Shown in pieces: positions 22,094 through 32,499 of a DNA stretch of 64,000 bases. The stretch is from Paratinospora sagittata (taxonomy: Eukaryota; Streptophyta; Magnoliopsida; Ranunculales; Menispermaceae), in assembly GCA_035771175.1 (NCBI GenBank), contig CM069596.1, positions 13,225,001 to 13,289,000 of the forward strand, in the 5' to 3' direction. A program made the translations under genes and the position numbers. Below the pieces are notes generated by a model. That model was given only the letters and a program-made list of their open reading frames with translations. It made no database searches and had not been told where the DNA came from. Position 1 is the first letter of the stretch; each line of letters starts with the position of its first letter.

Positions 22094-24650
22094 ATATTAA
22101 ACACAAGAATCGATGTTAATAAAACCACAAGAAACCATTATCAAGATAATATAAGATAAAAGCACAAGTATGGTTTCACACAATAGAGAAAACGGTTTTG
22201 ATAATATATTAAAACAAACAGTAAAAACCGTTTCTACTCAATACACAAACACTAGAATCAAAAAAGAAAAGTTACCCAACTTAGGTAAGATGAAGTTCGT
22301 TGATTATCCAAAGTGTATGTGGTTGAGAGATTTCTCCTCCAAGGTTGATCAAGATCAACAAGTGTGTGATGAAAGACACTTAGAAAACCTTGATCAAACA
22401 CTCTAGAACTCCTTTCTAGTTTCTCAAAGATTTTTAAAATGTAGGAGAACTCTTCAAAAGGTTGAATCAAAAACAAAAATGTGGTGAACTTTTGTTGTAA
22501 ATGATGTTTAAAAACACACTGAAACTTGTTTTGGACGAGTATAAGTAATGTAGAAAAAAGCGCACATGTTCTCTTGATTTTGCAAAAGTCGCTCTTCAAA
22601 TGAGCAAGTGTGTTATTTATAAATAAACACCATACCGAGACACAAGAACTCGTTCCTTAAGACAGGAGCGCGTTTCTGGTTTGAAATCTGAAAAATTCCA
22701 GATTTCCCTCCAATTAAGGAGCGCGATCTTTAATATGTCTGTTGGGCATAGGAACAGGTTCCTTCAACCAGAACCACTAACTCTTAAAGTTTTCCTATTT
22801 TGCCTTTGGCAACAGGAGCGCGTTCCTTTTCCCTGACCAAAAAAAATTGAGTTTCGAGAAATGCCACAAGAGCGCGTTCCTTCATTGACAAGTGAAAAAA
22901 ACTCAATTTTTTATCATTATAGGTTTAGGACATTGTCAAAAACATAGACTAACATTTTAAAAATATTTTAAAACATTTTTGACACGATTAAAGTATAATT
23001 AACACAGTTAAAACATGAGTAATTCGATTGATTAAATCAATGATAAAAGCAATAAGTTTGAAACACGTGAAACAGTAAAACCATGCAAATTTGGCAAGAT
23101 GAATGCATGTTAAACATTGGTCATTATGTGTATGATAAACAATTATGACTAAGTGATAGCATAACTGTTAAACTAAAATATGTGCATGCATGATAATAAT
23201 AAACTATATGAATGATTTTAAAAATATGCAAATCATGTGTGGTTGGAACAAGTAAAAGTTACTCTACAACACTAAGATTCTAGTAAAGTAATACAACCAT
23301 GAAGCTCTTGAATCTTTGTGAAGTGTTGTTACTTCCACATGTTTTGACATTAGATATATCTAGTTAGCACTGAAACAACTACGTCAAAGAGATTAAAAAA
23401 CACAGGTATGTTGCTTGCAATCATCAAAACAAAACTGGGTGAGAGTAGTTACATCAACGATATGCCTCTTTTCACCCACTTCACCGAGATGAAATGGGAG
23501 CGGTTTCTTTCTCACGGTGACACCATTTTCACTGAGTTAGTCCAAGTTATCTACTCTGGACTTACTCATGTTCCTGGAGATGATCCCCTTCATTATCGCT
23601 CTAGGATTCTGGCTATCGACATTGATATATCTCCATCCATCCTAGATGAAATATTTGGTTTTTCTTCTGATGATCCCACATTAAATATCTTATATACACA
23701 TGTGAGCATCATAATCAATATCAAATATCTTAAATACACATGTGAGCATCATAATCAATCAATATGTATGTATGCATGACACCGTCTCGTAATGGTTTGA
23801 TGAACGTACATCGCCTGGATTCACGTACTGATCTCCCTCTCCGGGTGTAGCCGGGTTCTCATGTACGTCCCTCTTCAGAGAAATATAATGAATAGCGAGC
23901 AATGCTCCTAACTATTCTATGAGTCATAAACCATATACGTCCCTAGGTGGTGATATGTATGATGCCAATGCATGAACTGGTCTAGTCTACTAGTCTGGTC
24001 TTTTCTTTGACATTTAGACTGACTTTGACAACGTCTAGTGATCCTTATCAAGGTCGGTATCACGACGTGCAAGGTTAGGACATTCAGTATTATTGTATAA
24101 GCTGATAGCTTTCAATAAGACCAACTAGATCAGTCCCCAGTTGAGAGGTGAGACACAATGTCTGCTTAAATACCAATCGCCTAGAGCAGCCCGCTGCCTC
24201 CCGTTCACTATTTAAAGTTACTGAGGACAAGACTGAGTCTAGTTGAGTCAGATTGACCAAAAATCCGGCATTATAACAGTGCAATAGATGAATTCCAAAT
24301 ATATAGGCATAAGTGCGGCAGTATAAACAGTATATGACGTAATGCAGTATAAATGAATAGTAGACATAATAATAATTGAATGTAAACTTTAATAAAAGTT
24401 ATGAAACACGCAAACCTATGTTTCGTTCCCCATCTTCAGATAAAAACTTCTTCTTTCAGATCTGGCGCTTTCTTCCGGACAGAACTTCGTTGCACCGCTT
24501 TCAGATCTGGCGCTTTCCTCCGAACAGAACTTTGTTACACTGCACCGAGAGTCTCGGACAGAGAGTCTCAAAAACTTAGAATGCGTGAAAAGGAGAAGAA
24601 ATTCACAAGATAAGGTGATTTGGTGTGAGGAATGAGAAATGAGGAGGTTT

Positions 24651-24658
24651 CTTATATA
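24651..24658 (-). promoter_or_regulatory. TATA box of LTR C
   Basis: The minus strand reads TATATAAG; identical in LTRs D (34385-34392) and F (55330-55337). The GC-rich minisatellite begins about 12 bp upstream in element sense. Confidence 0.6.
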
Positions 24659-24668
24659 GAGATTTTTG

Positions 24669-25005
24669 CGCCTGAACGTTCTGGCATGCGCCTAAACGTT
24701 CTGGCATGCGCCTGAACGTTCTGGCATGCGCCTGAACGTTCTGGCATGCGCCTGTACGTTCTGGCATGCGTCTGAACATTCTGGCATGCGTCTGTACGTT
24801 CTGGTATGCGCCTGTACGTTCTGGCATGCCCCTGAACGTTCTAGCATGCCTTGAGCCTGAACGTTCTGGCATGCGCCTGAACGTTCGGGCCTGCATTGCG
24901 CCTGAACGTTCGGGCATGCATTGCTCCTGAACTTTCTGGCATGCGCCTGAACGTTCTGGCATGCGCCTGAACGTTCTGTCATGCGCCTGAACGTTCGGGC
25001 GTTGC
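24669..25005 (-). repeat. 20-bp minisatellite upstream of the TATA box, LTR C
   Basis: By my count 16 units of a 20-bp repeat, TGCGCCTGAACGTTCTGGCA with variants (GTACGTTC, GAACATTC, GGGC for TGGC). The core GAACGTTC is palindromic. LTR D of the same element has 5 units (34403-34510), and LTRs A and B have only one to three decayed units. It lies between the LTR end and the TATA box. Confidence 0.9.
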
Positions 25006-25053
25006 CCAAATAGTAATTTTTTTTTTTTTTTTTGTGAAATACAGGGTATTACA

Positions 25054-25070
25054 CTTTATCCCCCTTAAAG
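25054..25070 (-). other. Polypurine tract of Element II
   Basis: The minus strand reads CTTTAAGGGGGATAAAG, directly against LTR C, at the same place as in Elements I and III. Confidence 0.75.
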
Positions 25071-25079
25071 GGATTTCGC

Positions 25080-25201
25080 CCTCGAAATCTAGTCAAGTAG
25101 TGATGAGGGTTATCGGCTTGAGAAGTAGCCACAGGTTAATAAGGAGGCCACTGCATGTGTGCATCACTATATCCATTGATATTATTTTCAGACATCTGCA
25201 T
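25080..25201 (-). pseudogene. aORF2 remnant of Element II, middle deleted
   Basis: The start at 25201 aligns with Element I aORF2 (MQMSENxIxGYSDAHxQWPP), and the opposite end near 25090 aligns with its last codons. About 400 bp of the middle, including the Ser/Pro and acidic stretches, is missing. The protein is therefore lost in the copy whose pol is otherwise best preserved. Confidence 0.65.
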
Positions 25202-25292
25202 AGTTATTGAAGTGAAACAATGGATCAAGATAGGTGTAAACAATGTTTCATCTTGTGATTGATAAGTGAAAATAATACAATGTATCACATCA

Positions 25293-26490
25293 TTAGTTGG
25301 TACTAGAAAACAATTCAGGGTATTTATGTTTAATTTTTGCTTCTAGTTCCCATGTTGCTTCCTCTACGCCGTGGTGATCCCAGAGCACTTTCACAAGTGG
25401 TATGCTACGTCGTCGTAGTTCTTGAGTTTTTCGATCTAAAATCTGGATTGCTTTCTTCTGATACGTATTTCCTTCCTCAACCCGAACCTCGACTAAAGGG
25501 ATGATATGCGAAGGATCAGGACTATACCTGTGAAGCATAGATACGTGAAAAACGTCATGAACCTTAGGCATGGACGATGGAAGGGACAGACGATAAGCAA
25601 GTTTGCCAATACGTTCAATGACCTGAAATGGACCGATATATCGCGGGGAGAGCATGCCTTTGATTCCAGAGCGTTCGACACCTCTTGTGGGCTAGACTTT
25701 CAGAAAAATAAAGTCCCCCTTATCAAATTCTAGAGGTTGTCTCCGCTTGTCAGCATAGCTCCTCTGTCGACTTTGTGCAACGCGGAGTCGTTCCTTTACT
25801 AGTGTGATCTTCTCAGAAGTCTCTTGAACTAGTTCAGGGCCTAACTGCGGGCGATCTGCCATATCTAACCAGCATACCGGAGATCTGCAAGGCCGACCAT
25901 AGAGAGCCTCGTATGGTGCCATGCCGATACTAGTTTGGTAGTTGTTGTTGTATGCAAACTCAGCTAGATGCAAATACTTTGCCCATCCGTCATTAAAGTC
26001 CAAAATGCAGCATCGTAACATGTCTTCTAAGATTTGGATAAGCCGCTCTGACTGCCCATCAGTCTGAGGGTGGAAGGTTGTCCTCATAGTGATCTTAGAA
26101 CCCATTCTACTTTGGAAGCTTTTTCCAAAAGTTTGATGTGAATCGAGGGTCTCGATCAGAGACGATCGTGAGTGGTATGCCATGAAGGCAGACGATCTCT
26201 CTTTCATATAGTTCTGTAAGTTTGGCAGGATTATCCGTGAACTTGATTGGCAAGAAGTGTGCAGACTTTGTAAGTCTGTCAATGATAACTAAGATAGCAT
26301 CTTGCCCTTTATTGTTTCGAGGTAAGGCTGTGACAAAATCCATTGCGATGTTCTCCCATTTCCATTCTCCAATAGGTAACGACTAGAGAAGTCCAGAGGG
26401 AAGTCTTCGTTCTGCCTTGACTTTCTGGCAAACGAGACATCGAGCAACGAAGTCTGCAATTTCCTTCTTCATTCCAGAAAACCAGAATTG
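25293..26490 (-). pseudogene. Element II integrase (after the stop) and chromodomain
   Basis: Continues the long pol frame past a TGA near 26491. Reads the rest of the zinc region (CQKVKAERR-like), the core with DFVTALPRNNKGQDAILVII, HGIPLTIVSDRDPRF (second catalytic Asp), [20 protein letters not shown] (catalytic Glu), WAKYLHLAEFAYNNNYQTSI, then SPRYIGPFQVIERIGKLAYR and the chromodomain IPLVKVLWDHHGVEEATWEL. All DDE residues can be found. Small frameshifts near 26300 and 25690 break it. The final stop is at 25293. Confidence 0.9.
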
Positions 26491-29256
26491 TCACTTGACA
26501 TCCTTGTACATCTTGTCACCCCCAGGATGCATAGCGTACCTCGAACAGTGCATCTCAGTAAGCACTTCATTATGAACCTCAGGATCGTTCGGTAGGCAGA
26601 GACATTTTTTATAGAAAATGGTGCCGTCTCCAGAGACCGACCAATGAGAAAGATCCTGGCCGCTGAGTAGAAGGTCTCGTTTCTCCATTAACATAGGGTC
26701 ATTGGCTTGAGCGGCTGAGATCTTTCGAACGAGCTCAAAGTTGACTGATAATTGAGAGAGTCGTGGTCTTGGTCTTTCAACGTTCAGCTGTAGGTTAAAC
26801 TTCTCCAACTCTGTAGCCAACTTCCCCATTTCGTAATTAAGAGTGCAAGCAACATAAGATTTTCTACTCAGGGCATCGGCCACAACATTAGTCTTTTCGA
26901 GATGGTACTGGAGTCGAAAGTCATAATCTTTCAAGAATTCCAACCCTCGTCTTTGGCGGAAGTTAAGGTCTCTCTGAGTGTATATGCACTTAAGACTCTT
27001 GTGATCCGAGAAGACCTCAAACCGTTCGCCGTATAGGTAATGATGCCATAACTTCAGTGCAAATACGACAGCGGCAAGTTCCAAGTCATGCGTTGGGTAA
27101 TTACCCTCATGAATCTTCAGTTGTCTGGATGCATATGCAACCACTTGGCCTTCTTGCATTAGCACAACACCTAAGCCTTGGAGAGAGGCGTCGGTGTATA
27201 ACAAAAATCCAATTGCATTTCTTGGAGTGATAAGTACAGGTGCTGTCGTGAGGCATTTCCTCAATTCCTGAAATGATGCTTCACAGGCGGGATTCCAGAT
27301 AAATCGCACATCTTTGCGAGTGAGCTTGGTCAAAGGTTCAGCAATCTTTGAGAAGTCCTTGATGAAGCGTCGGTAATAGCCAGCCAAACCAAGAAAACTC
27401 CTAATGTGAGTAACAGTGATAGGCTGCTTCCAGTTTAAAACTGCTTCAACCTTAGAAGGATCTACCTCAATGCCATTGCCTGAAACCACATGGCCGAGGA
27501 ATTGAGCTCTCTTTGCCCAAAATTCGCACTTACTCAACTTTGCATACAGTTGGTGGCTTCTCAAGGTCTGGAGGACTATCTTCAAATGTATTTTATGGTC
27601 TTCCTCGGTTGAGGAATATATCAAGATGTCGTCCAAAAAAACCACCACAAATCGGTCTAAGTATAACCTGAATATGCGATTCATCAAATCCATGAATGCA
27701 GTAGGTGCATTTGTTAGACCGAATGACATAACTAAGAACTCATAATGACCGTACCGAGTTCTGAACGCCGTCTTGGTGATGTTCGACTCTCGGATCCGGA
27801 GTTGGTGATAACCGGATCGTAAATCAATCTTAGAGAAGTATTTGGCATCTCTAAGTTGGTCGAACAAGTCATCGATCCTGGGCAACGGATATCTGTTCTT
27901 GATGGTGACGTTATTCAACTTGCGATAATCGATGCAAAGTCGTAACGAACCATCCTTTTTGCGAACAAACAGAACTGGAGCGCCCCAGGGTGATAAACTC
28001 TTTCGGATGAAGCCATTACTCTCTAATTCCTTATGTTGTTTGTCTAATTCGACCAGTTCGACATGTGACATTCTGTATGGTGGAATTAAGATAGGCCCTG
28101 TCCCAGGTATGAGGTTGATCTCAAAATTGAATTCCCTAACTGGAGGTAGACCAAGAAGGTCATTAAGAAAAACTGTTGGGAATTCAGATATGACTGGAAC
28201 ATCATGTACTTCGAGAGGGTATAGTGCTGGTGAGTTGGTTTCATTGCCAAAGGATAGAGCTCGAAGTTGTGCTTTGAGAAGGGCAACTGTTGATTTGTGT
28301 ATCCATTGCCTCGTTCCCTGAAACTTGACCAACTCTCCTATAGGCAAGGCTAACTGAACTTGCTTCTTCATACATTCGATCTTTGCATTCAGTGGTGTTA
28401 ACCAGTCCATGCCAAGGATGATGTCGAAGTCTTCAAAATCCATCACAAATAGATCGACATATATTATATGTTCTGACATTCGAAGCTCACATCGAGAACA
28501 CTGCAAGTTGATGTCAGCACCAGATCCGAACGGTGATGTGACATGGAGTGTGATGTTTGTGGGTTCAGGATGCAGGCCTAAATGTCTTACCAATGCTGAT
28601 GATATAAAAGAATGCGTAGCACCTGAATCAAACAAAACATGCACCATTGTATTGAACAAAGGAAAGGTACCTTCGACGACATTATTGTCTGGTAGGGGAT
28701 GTTGAGCGATGGTGAATGCTCGACCCTGATTTCGTTGACCCTGGTTCTGTTGGTTCTGCCTGGGTTGGGCATTAGCAACAGGTGGTGCTTGTTGGACTGG
28801 AATAGCCGGAATAGGTTGCTGAAGGTGCGGACAAAGATGTTTTACATGGCCTTTCTGGCCGTAGTTGAAACATGTCGGATGATACTGCGGATGGTTCTGT
28901 TGGCCATGCTGATTGTTCTGCTGGCCATGTTGAATGTGGTGTCGACCACCACCTCTGCCATTGCCGTTTCGACGGCCACCTCTTCCATAACGACCTCCGC
29001 GGCCATGATTTCGGAAACCCTGATGGTTAGGGTTAGAAGGTTCAGCCGCAGGTGTTGTGGCCTCATTCTTAGAAACCGGGGCTGGGAAGGCTGGGTTTTG
29101 ATTGTAGTAGGGCTTTTTCTTATTGCCCTGTTGCAAGCCTTGTTGGGAAAACGTTGCAGGCCGTTTGCCCTTATTCATTCGCTGTTCCTGTGAGAGCTTA
29201 TCTTGTTCAAAGCTCATGGCTTTGTCAACAACCTCTTTGTAAATCTTGAGATCCAA
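26491..29256 (-). CDS. Element II gag-pol open frame: gag C-term, PR, RT, RNase H, integrase N-term
   Basis: 921 open codons. Order by residue: gag tail with an RG-rich tract ([20 protein letters not shown]) and a knuckle [14 protein letters not shown] near 130-150, where the second Cys is Tyr; PR with [12 protein letters not shown] near 210 and [12 protein letters not shown] with [20 protein letters not shown], the intact [10 protein letters not shown] and [13 protein letters not shown]; RNase H with [27 protein letters not shown] and [11 protein letters not shown]; then the integrase zinc start [20 protein letters not shown]. The first Met (29256) is not the true start, since gag begins at 30011 in another frame. 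It ends at a TGA where Element I has CGA, a CpG-type change. Single gag-pol frames are usual for Tekay. Confidence 0.92.
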   Translation of the reverse strand: MDLKIYKEVVDKAMSFEQDKLSQEQRMNKGKRPATFSQQGLQQGNKKKPYYNQNPAFPAPVSKNEATTPAAEPSNPNHQGFRNHGRGGRYGRGGRRNGNGRGGGRHHIQHGQQNNQHGQQNHPQYHPTCFNYGQKGHVKHLCPHLQQPIPAIPVQQAPPVANAQPRQNQQNQGQRNQGRAFTIAQHPLPDNNVVEGTFPLFNTMVHVLFDSGATHSFISSALVRHLGLHPEPTNITLHVTSPFGSGADINLQCSRCELRMSEHIIYVDLFVMDFEDFDIILGMDWLTPLNAKIECMKKQVQLALPIGELVKFQGTRQWIHKSTVALLKAQLRALSFGNETNSPALYPLEVHDVPVISEFPTVFLNDLLGLPPVREFNFEINLIPGTGPILIPPYRMSHVELVELDKQHKELESNGFIRKSLSPWGAPVLFVRKKDGSLRLCIDYRKLNNVTIKNRYPLPRIDDLFDQLRDAKYFSKIDLRSGYHQLRIRESNITKTAFRTRYGHYEFLVMSFGLTNAPTAFMDLMNRIFRLYLDRFVVVFLDDILIYSSTEEDHKIHLKIVLQTLRSHQLYAKLSKCEFWAKRAQFLGHVVSGNGIEVDPSKVEAVLNWKQPITVTHIRSFLGLAGYYRRFIKDFSKIAEPLTKLTRKDVRFIWNPACEASFQELRKCLTTAPVLITPRNAIGFLLYTDASLQGLGVVLMQEGQVVAYASRQLKIHEGNYPTHDLELAAVVFALKLWHHYLYGERFEVFSDHKSLKCIYTQRDLNFRQRRGLEFLKDYDFRLQYHLEKTNVVADALSRKSYVACTLNYEMGKLATELEKFNLQLNVERPRPRLSQLSVNFELVRKISAAQANDPMLMEKRDLLLSGQDLSHWSVSGDGTIFYKKCLCLPNDPEVHNEVLTEMHCSRYAMHPGGDKMYKDVK

Positions 29257-30011
29257 GATTGATAAGGCTTGCTGAATGTCATGGCGAAGGCCATTATAAA
29301 ATTTCTCAGTCTTATCTCGCTCCGTTGAGATGGTGGAGAGAGAGTAGACGGATAATTCTTTGAATTTTCCAGCATATTCTCTAACGGTCAGGTGCCTTGG
29401 TATAACTTAGCGAAGTCCTGTCGCTTCTACTTCGTCACCGCGCTGGTAAAATACTCATCAATAAACATTGACTCGAACTGTTGCCAAGTCATATCGGCTA
29501 TGTTGCCCCGTGGGTCTTCTTTCACTGTGATCCACCATTTGTTTGCTCCACCAACAAGTTGGTAGGTCGCTAGTGGAATTTTGTGAGGCTCATCGACTCC
29601 TATTGCATCAAGAGCCTTCTTTGACTCATCCAGCCACTTTTGCACCTCATCAGGATCAATGGTATCATCGAAAGTAAGAGGTTGTAGCCGCTTGTATTTA
29701 GTAATCTGATCGGTTTGAGCTTCCGACCCAAATTTTACAGGAGCTTGAACCGTGGCAACCTGACTGGCTGTAGTCTCACGAATGACAGTTTGAATAGTAG
29801 CCTTCATCGCCTCAATAATTCCAGCGAAGAAGGTTTCAATGCTTGAAGGCATGGCAAAGGGTGCGGGTGGGGGTGGTATTGCGTGCCCAGATGTAGTGGC
29901 AGTGTTGGGTGTGGCCTGTGCTGTTGTCGGAGGCGGCGGCTCCTGAATCTCAGGAGGTGCCTCAACTGCGAGACGAACAGTACGTGGCCTTCCTCTCTTT
30001 CTTGTTTGCAT
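29257..30011 (-). pseudogene. Element II gag N-terminal part, frameshifted
   Basis: Starts MQTRKRGRPRTVRLAVEAPP at 30011. Pro-rich N-terminus, then the capsid-like region (KYKRLQPLTFDDTIDPDEVQ, KWWITVKEDPRGN, WQQFESMFIDEYF). A TAG near 29430 and a one-base loss near 29390 separate it from the frame of 26491-29256. Element I shows what the joining segment looks like (KRQEFAKLYQGGMTVRES). Confidence 0.85.
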
Positions 30012-30416
30012 TTTCTCACTGGCAAGGAGAAAATAAAACCAAGATTAAGATACTGTAGGCAAGTATAATGTTATAGTATGCTCAGCAACAATTTCGAGAG
30101 TACTGTAATATTAAAATCACCTATTTTTCTAAGTAGAGTGTAAAGTTGTTGTTGAGGAATCAAAGAATTTTATATATCTCGTATGTGTGGCCATGGTGTA
30201 AAAACAAACAAAGTTAGAATGTTTATATAATAAGTACAAAATTGTGCAAGTATTTCAAAAGATTTGGTTTTGGTCTTTGTGAACATACATATATTTTATT
30301 GAAAATCCATACGAGTCATAAGAATTCTAAGATTTGCCTCGGTAAATAGCTTGAGCTAACGTTCTATCGCAATCTTATACATTCAGACGCTTACTCTTAG
30401 TCTTTTCGATTATTAT

Positions 30417-30692
30417 CCAAGTTCATGTGTCCCATACCACATGAATTTAGTAATAAGGGTGTCAACCAAGTTAAGTTGTATAAACACGGTCTCTAAAAAC
30501 ATTGGCTGAATAGAAGTTCACTAATAGTATCGTCCAAATTTACTCGTCCCATACCGTGTAAACTTAGTGATAACATTAGTAATGCAACTTTCTCCAAATG
30601 TTTCTTTTCACACAAGGTCATGGGTTTTCTTACTTCCACATTTTATTTAGTATCCTCCAATTTTGTTGTGTCCCATACCACTCCAAAGTTAG
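30417..30692 (-). other. Three stem-loops with an identical 10-nt loop, Element II
   Basis: Loops GTCCCATACC (plus strand) start at 30429, 30546 and 30670, spaced 117 and 124 bp, almost as in Element I. Arms: 30417-30428 with 30439-30450; 30534-30545 with 30556-30567; 30657-30669 with 30680-30692. The first stem pairs better than in Element I (11 of 12 counting wobble). In the second, a base that differs from Element I turns a G-C pair into a G-U pair in the element RNA, so pairing is kept. Confidence 0.62.
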
Positions 30693-30801
30693 TGATACAA
30701 AAGAAAGAATGGTTGTAAGTCGGCCCACCAAAGATAGTCTTTAAACAAAACAATTTCATTCATATATATCAAAGAAAAGTTTACAATGCCAGGAATTAAT
30801 T

Positions 30802-32376
30802 TCAACTTTCTTGCCTACTACTGCTCCTTCGAGATCTACTGCTACGTACAAAACGACTACTAACAGAAGGTTGAGAGTGTGCACGCTCTGCGTCGAAGTT
30901 TTGTAACCGGGTTAATATATTATTGTGGCTCTCTCTCAGTGTAGCAATATTGGATGCCATTTCATTTAACCGTTCAAGTAGGTTAGTCGGTTGTCCCATT
31001 GTTGGTTGATGGGTCGTTTGTCCCGTAGGTGAAGGGTAGGCCATAGACATTGGGGGAAAGTATTGGTTCATAGGTGGAAGATAGTTGTTTTGATTGTACG
31101 GGGATCCCCCTAACTGGAACCCCGTGGATATTTGGATTTGTTTGTGGTGAAAAAGTTTGAAACAATGGGCTTATTGGGATGTTTTGTCCTCCAAGATTTG
31201 GTGATTCCCAATATTGTTGTTGTTGGTTCATAACAACTTGTGGAACTGGCTGATACTGTACCGTAGGAGTTGGAAGTCTTTGGTACGAAGTGGTTCCTTG
31301 AGCGGGTACGTTCCAAGTTGGTGGATTTGCTGGCGTACCTTGTCTATCATGACTTTGTGTAGGTTGATTTAGTGTGGCATATAACTCTTCGTCAGTGAAT
31401 GGACGATCGGTTGGATCACTATTTAGGGTTGGGTCTGATGTAGAATTTGGATGTGAATCATGATTTGGCCCTTCTTGGACGGGCATCTTACGTCGACTTT
31501 TGCGAAGGCAACGCCCATGCTTGTCTCTCATTCTTTCGGTATTTCTTATGGTTGTGCCGAATACCTCTTCGTCAGTTACCCCTCCACTTGTGCCATATGT
31601 CTTGAAGATAGAGGATGTTGTAACTGGTTCAGTGATGAGCTTTAACATTCCATCGAAAGTGGCGACGTTTGCCTCGTATAGTATCCTCATAATCAAGACT
31701 CCATAGCCGAGGAATTCTTTTCTTAAAGGGTGTTGTATCACCCTCAACATTTGTTGGATAAGAATGTGAGGTAGGAAGACCGTAATTTTCTTCTCTATGC
31801 AGTATAACATAAGAAGTTGAGCCCTTGACATAGTGCCTCTAGTCCCTCTTTCTGGCAAGATATTACCGTATACAATCTTTCCGACGCCGGCAAGAGATGG
31901 CTTAAGATGATTGTTGGGAGGTTGGTGTATGTTGATTGAGTGTATGGCTCTTTGGCGAGGGAATTAAACAATTGTTCATTAGATTCTGCGATCTCTGCAA
32001 CTGTCTGGGGTTCATGTGGATCAATAATCCTCTCCTCAATCGGAATCTCCAAAAGTCGAGCAATAAGTTCGATGTTGATAGAAATTTTTATCCCCATAAC
32101 TGTTGTCTCCAATACAGGGCTGATTCCCTCTTCGGGAAGTCCTACGTAATTCATGGCTTCGTAGAAGGATCTGACCAAGTTGTAAGAGACTTGTCCCTCG
32201 ACTTTGGTTATATTTAACCAATCCAATGTTGTGAGTTTGTTGTGAAGGATTGGGCGGAGGCGGAGATCTTTATTGTCGATGTTTCTCATGGTCATAACCT
32301 CTCTTTTGGACAATTCCGTTAGTCTAGTGGGAATTGGTTCTCGACTAGTGGAAGTTGTTCCTTCCCTTGAGGCCAT
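30802..32376 (-). pseudogene. aORF1 of Element II: extra ORF between 5' LTR and gag
   Basis: The start at 32376 reads MASREGTTSTSREPIPTRLT (an upstream in-frame ATG exists at 32415, but Element I shares only this one). Blocks: LRLRPILHNKLTTLDWLNIT, VSYNLVRSFYEAMNYVGLPE, GIKISINIELIARLLEIPIE, then SRAQLLMLYCIEKKITVFLP, LGYGVLIMRILYEANVATFD, a Pro/Gln/Asn-rich region (QVVMNQQQQYWESPNLGGQN), a coiled-coil-like RLNEMASNIATLRESHNNIL and an SR-rich tail SRFVRSSRSRRSSSRQES. About 525 codons across frameshifts near 31870 and 31090. Likely nucleic-acid or protein binding, judging by the tail. No enzyme motif seen. Confidence 0.72.
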
Positions 32377-32499
32377 TCTTTTGCAGAAAGGAAAATAAAT
32401 TTGTGTGAAAGACACAAAATATATTCCTAATATTTTTAAGATTTATGCCTTGTCTACTATACATTATTTTCGAGTTTTCTTTTGATGTTTATGCCATCA

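Larger units (their letters stand above)
19569..23459 (-). mobile_element. Copia solo LTR, minus, with target duplication ATATG
   Basis: Begins TGTTGGCCCAGTATTATAG and ends ...GTTACATCAACG (canonical ...CA with the last base changed). Flanks are ATATG at 19564-19568 and 23460-23464. After subtracting the inserted gypsy-type LTR (20378-22093) it is about 2.2 kb. GC-rich palindromic motifs (GAACTCGTTCC, AGGAGCGCGTTTC, GGAGCGCGATC) lie at 22640-22885, next to a TATA-like TTATTTATAA (minus) at 22613-22622. A single LTR with intact target duplication implies LTR-LTR recombination. Confidence 0.88.
19248..23683 (+). pseudogene. Extra retroelement ORF resembling aORF1, split by a copia solo LTR
   Basis: The first part (19248-19568) starts MPPKKTTTSKRRLEIDESST and is Pro/Thr/Ser/Arg-rich. 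The second part (23460-23683) reads FTEMKWERFLSHGDTIFTEL, LVQVIYSGLTHVP and ILAIDIDISPSILDEIFGF. The copia LTR between them is flanked by ATATG on both sides, and the frame continues across once one ATATG is discounted. The W-x(8-10)-F/Y-x-E/N-L-V-x(2)-x-Y pattern followed by I-x-I-x(5)-I-x(2)-I/L-L/F resembles aORF1 of Elements I and II (same plant-transposon-protein type, by eye). The 3' end is lost where LTR C begins at 23684. Confidence 0.55.
23684..25053 (-). repeat. LTR C, 3' LTR of Element II, outer end missing
   Basis: Homologous to LTR D from about 33440 onward; the first ~350 bp are absent. The junction with the upstream ORF has a 40-bp direct duplication (23683-23722 and 23723-23762, both starting AAATATCTTA). 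The inner end is GGTATTACA (25053). A large minisatellite lies at 24669-25005 and a TATA box at 24651-24658. Confidence 0.88.

Noticed and set aside
24669..25005. Possible CRISPR array (regular repeats of about 20 bp)
   Set aside because: Units are head-to-tail without unique spacers, the DNA is a plant LTR, and there are no cas genes.
24603..25009. Two open frames of 105-119 codons with a repeated MPERSGACQNVQAHARTF-type peptide
   Set aside because: They are translations of the 20-bp LTR minisatellite (three units make 60 bp, a multiple of three). LTR D lacks most of it, and it lies in promoter DNA.
28699..29193. 164-codon plus-strand ORF (and the similar 159-codon ORF at 7854-8333) with hydrophobic runs like a membrane protein
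   Set aside because: Antisense shadow of the gag RG-rich and zinc-knuckle region; the sense strand has the clear gag motifs.
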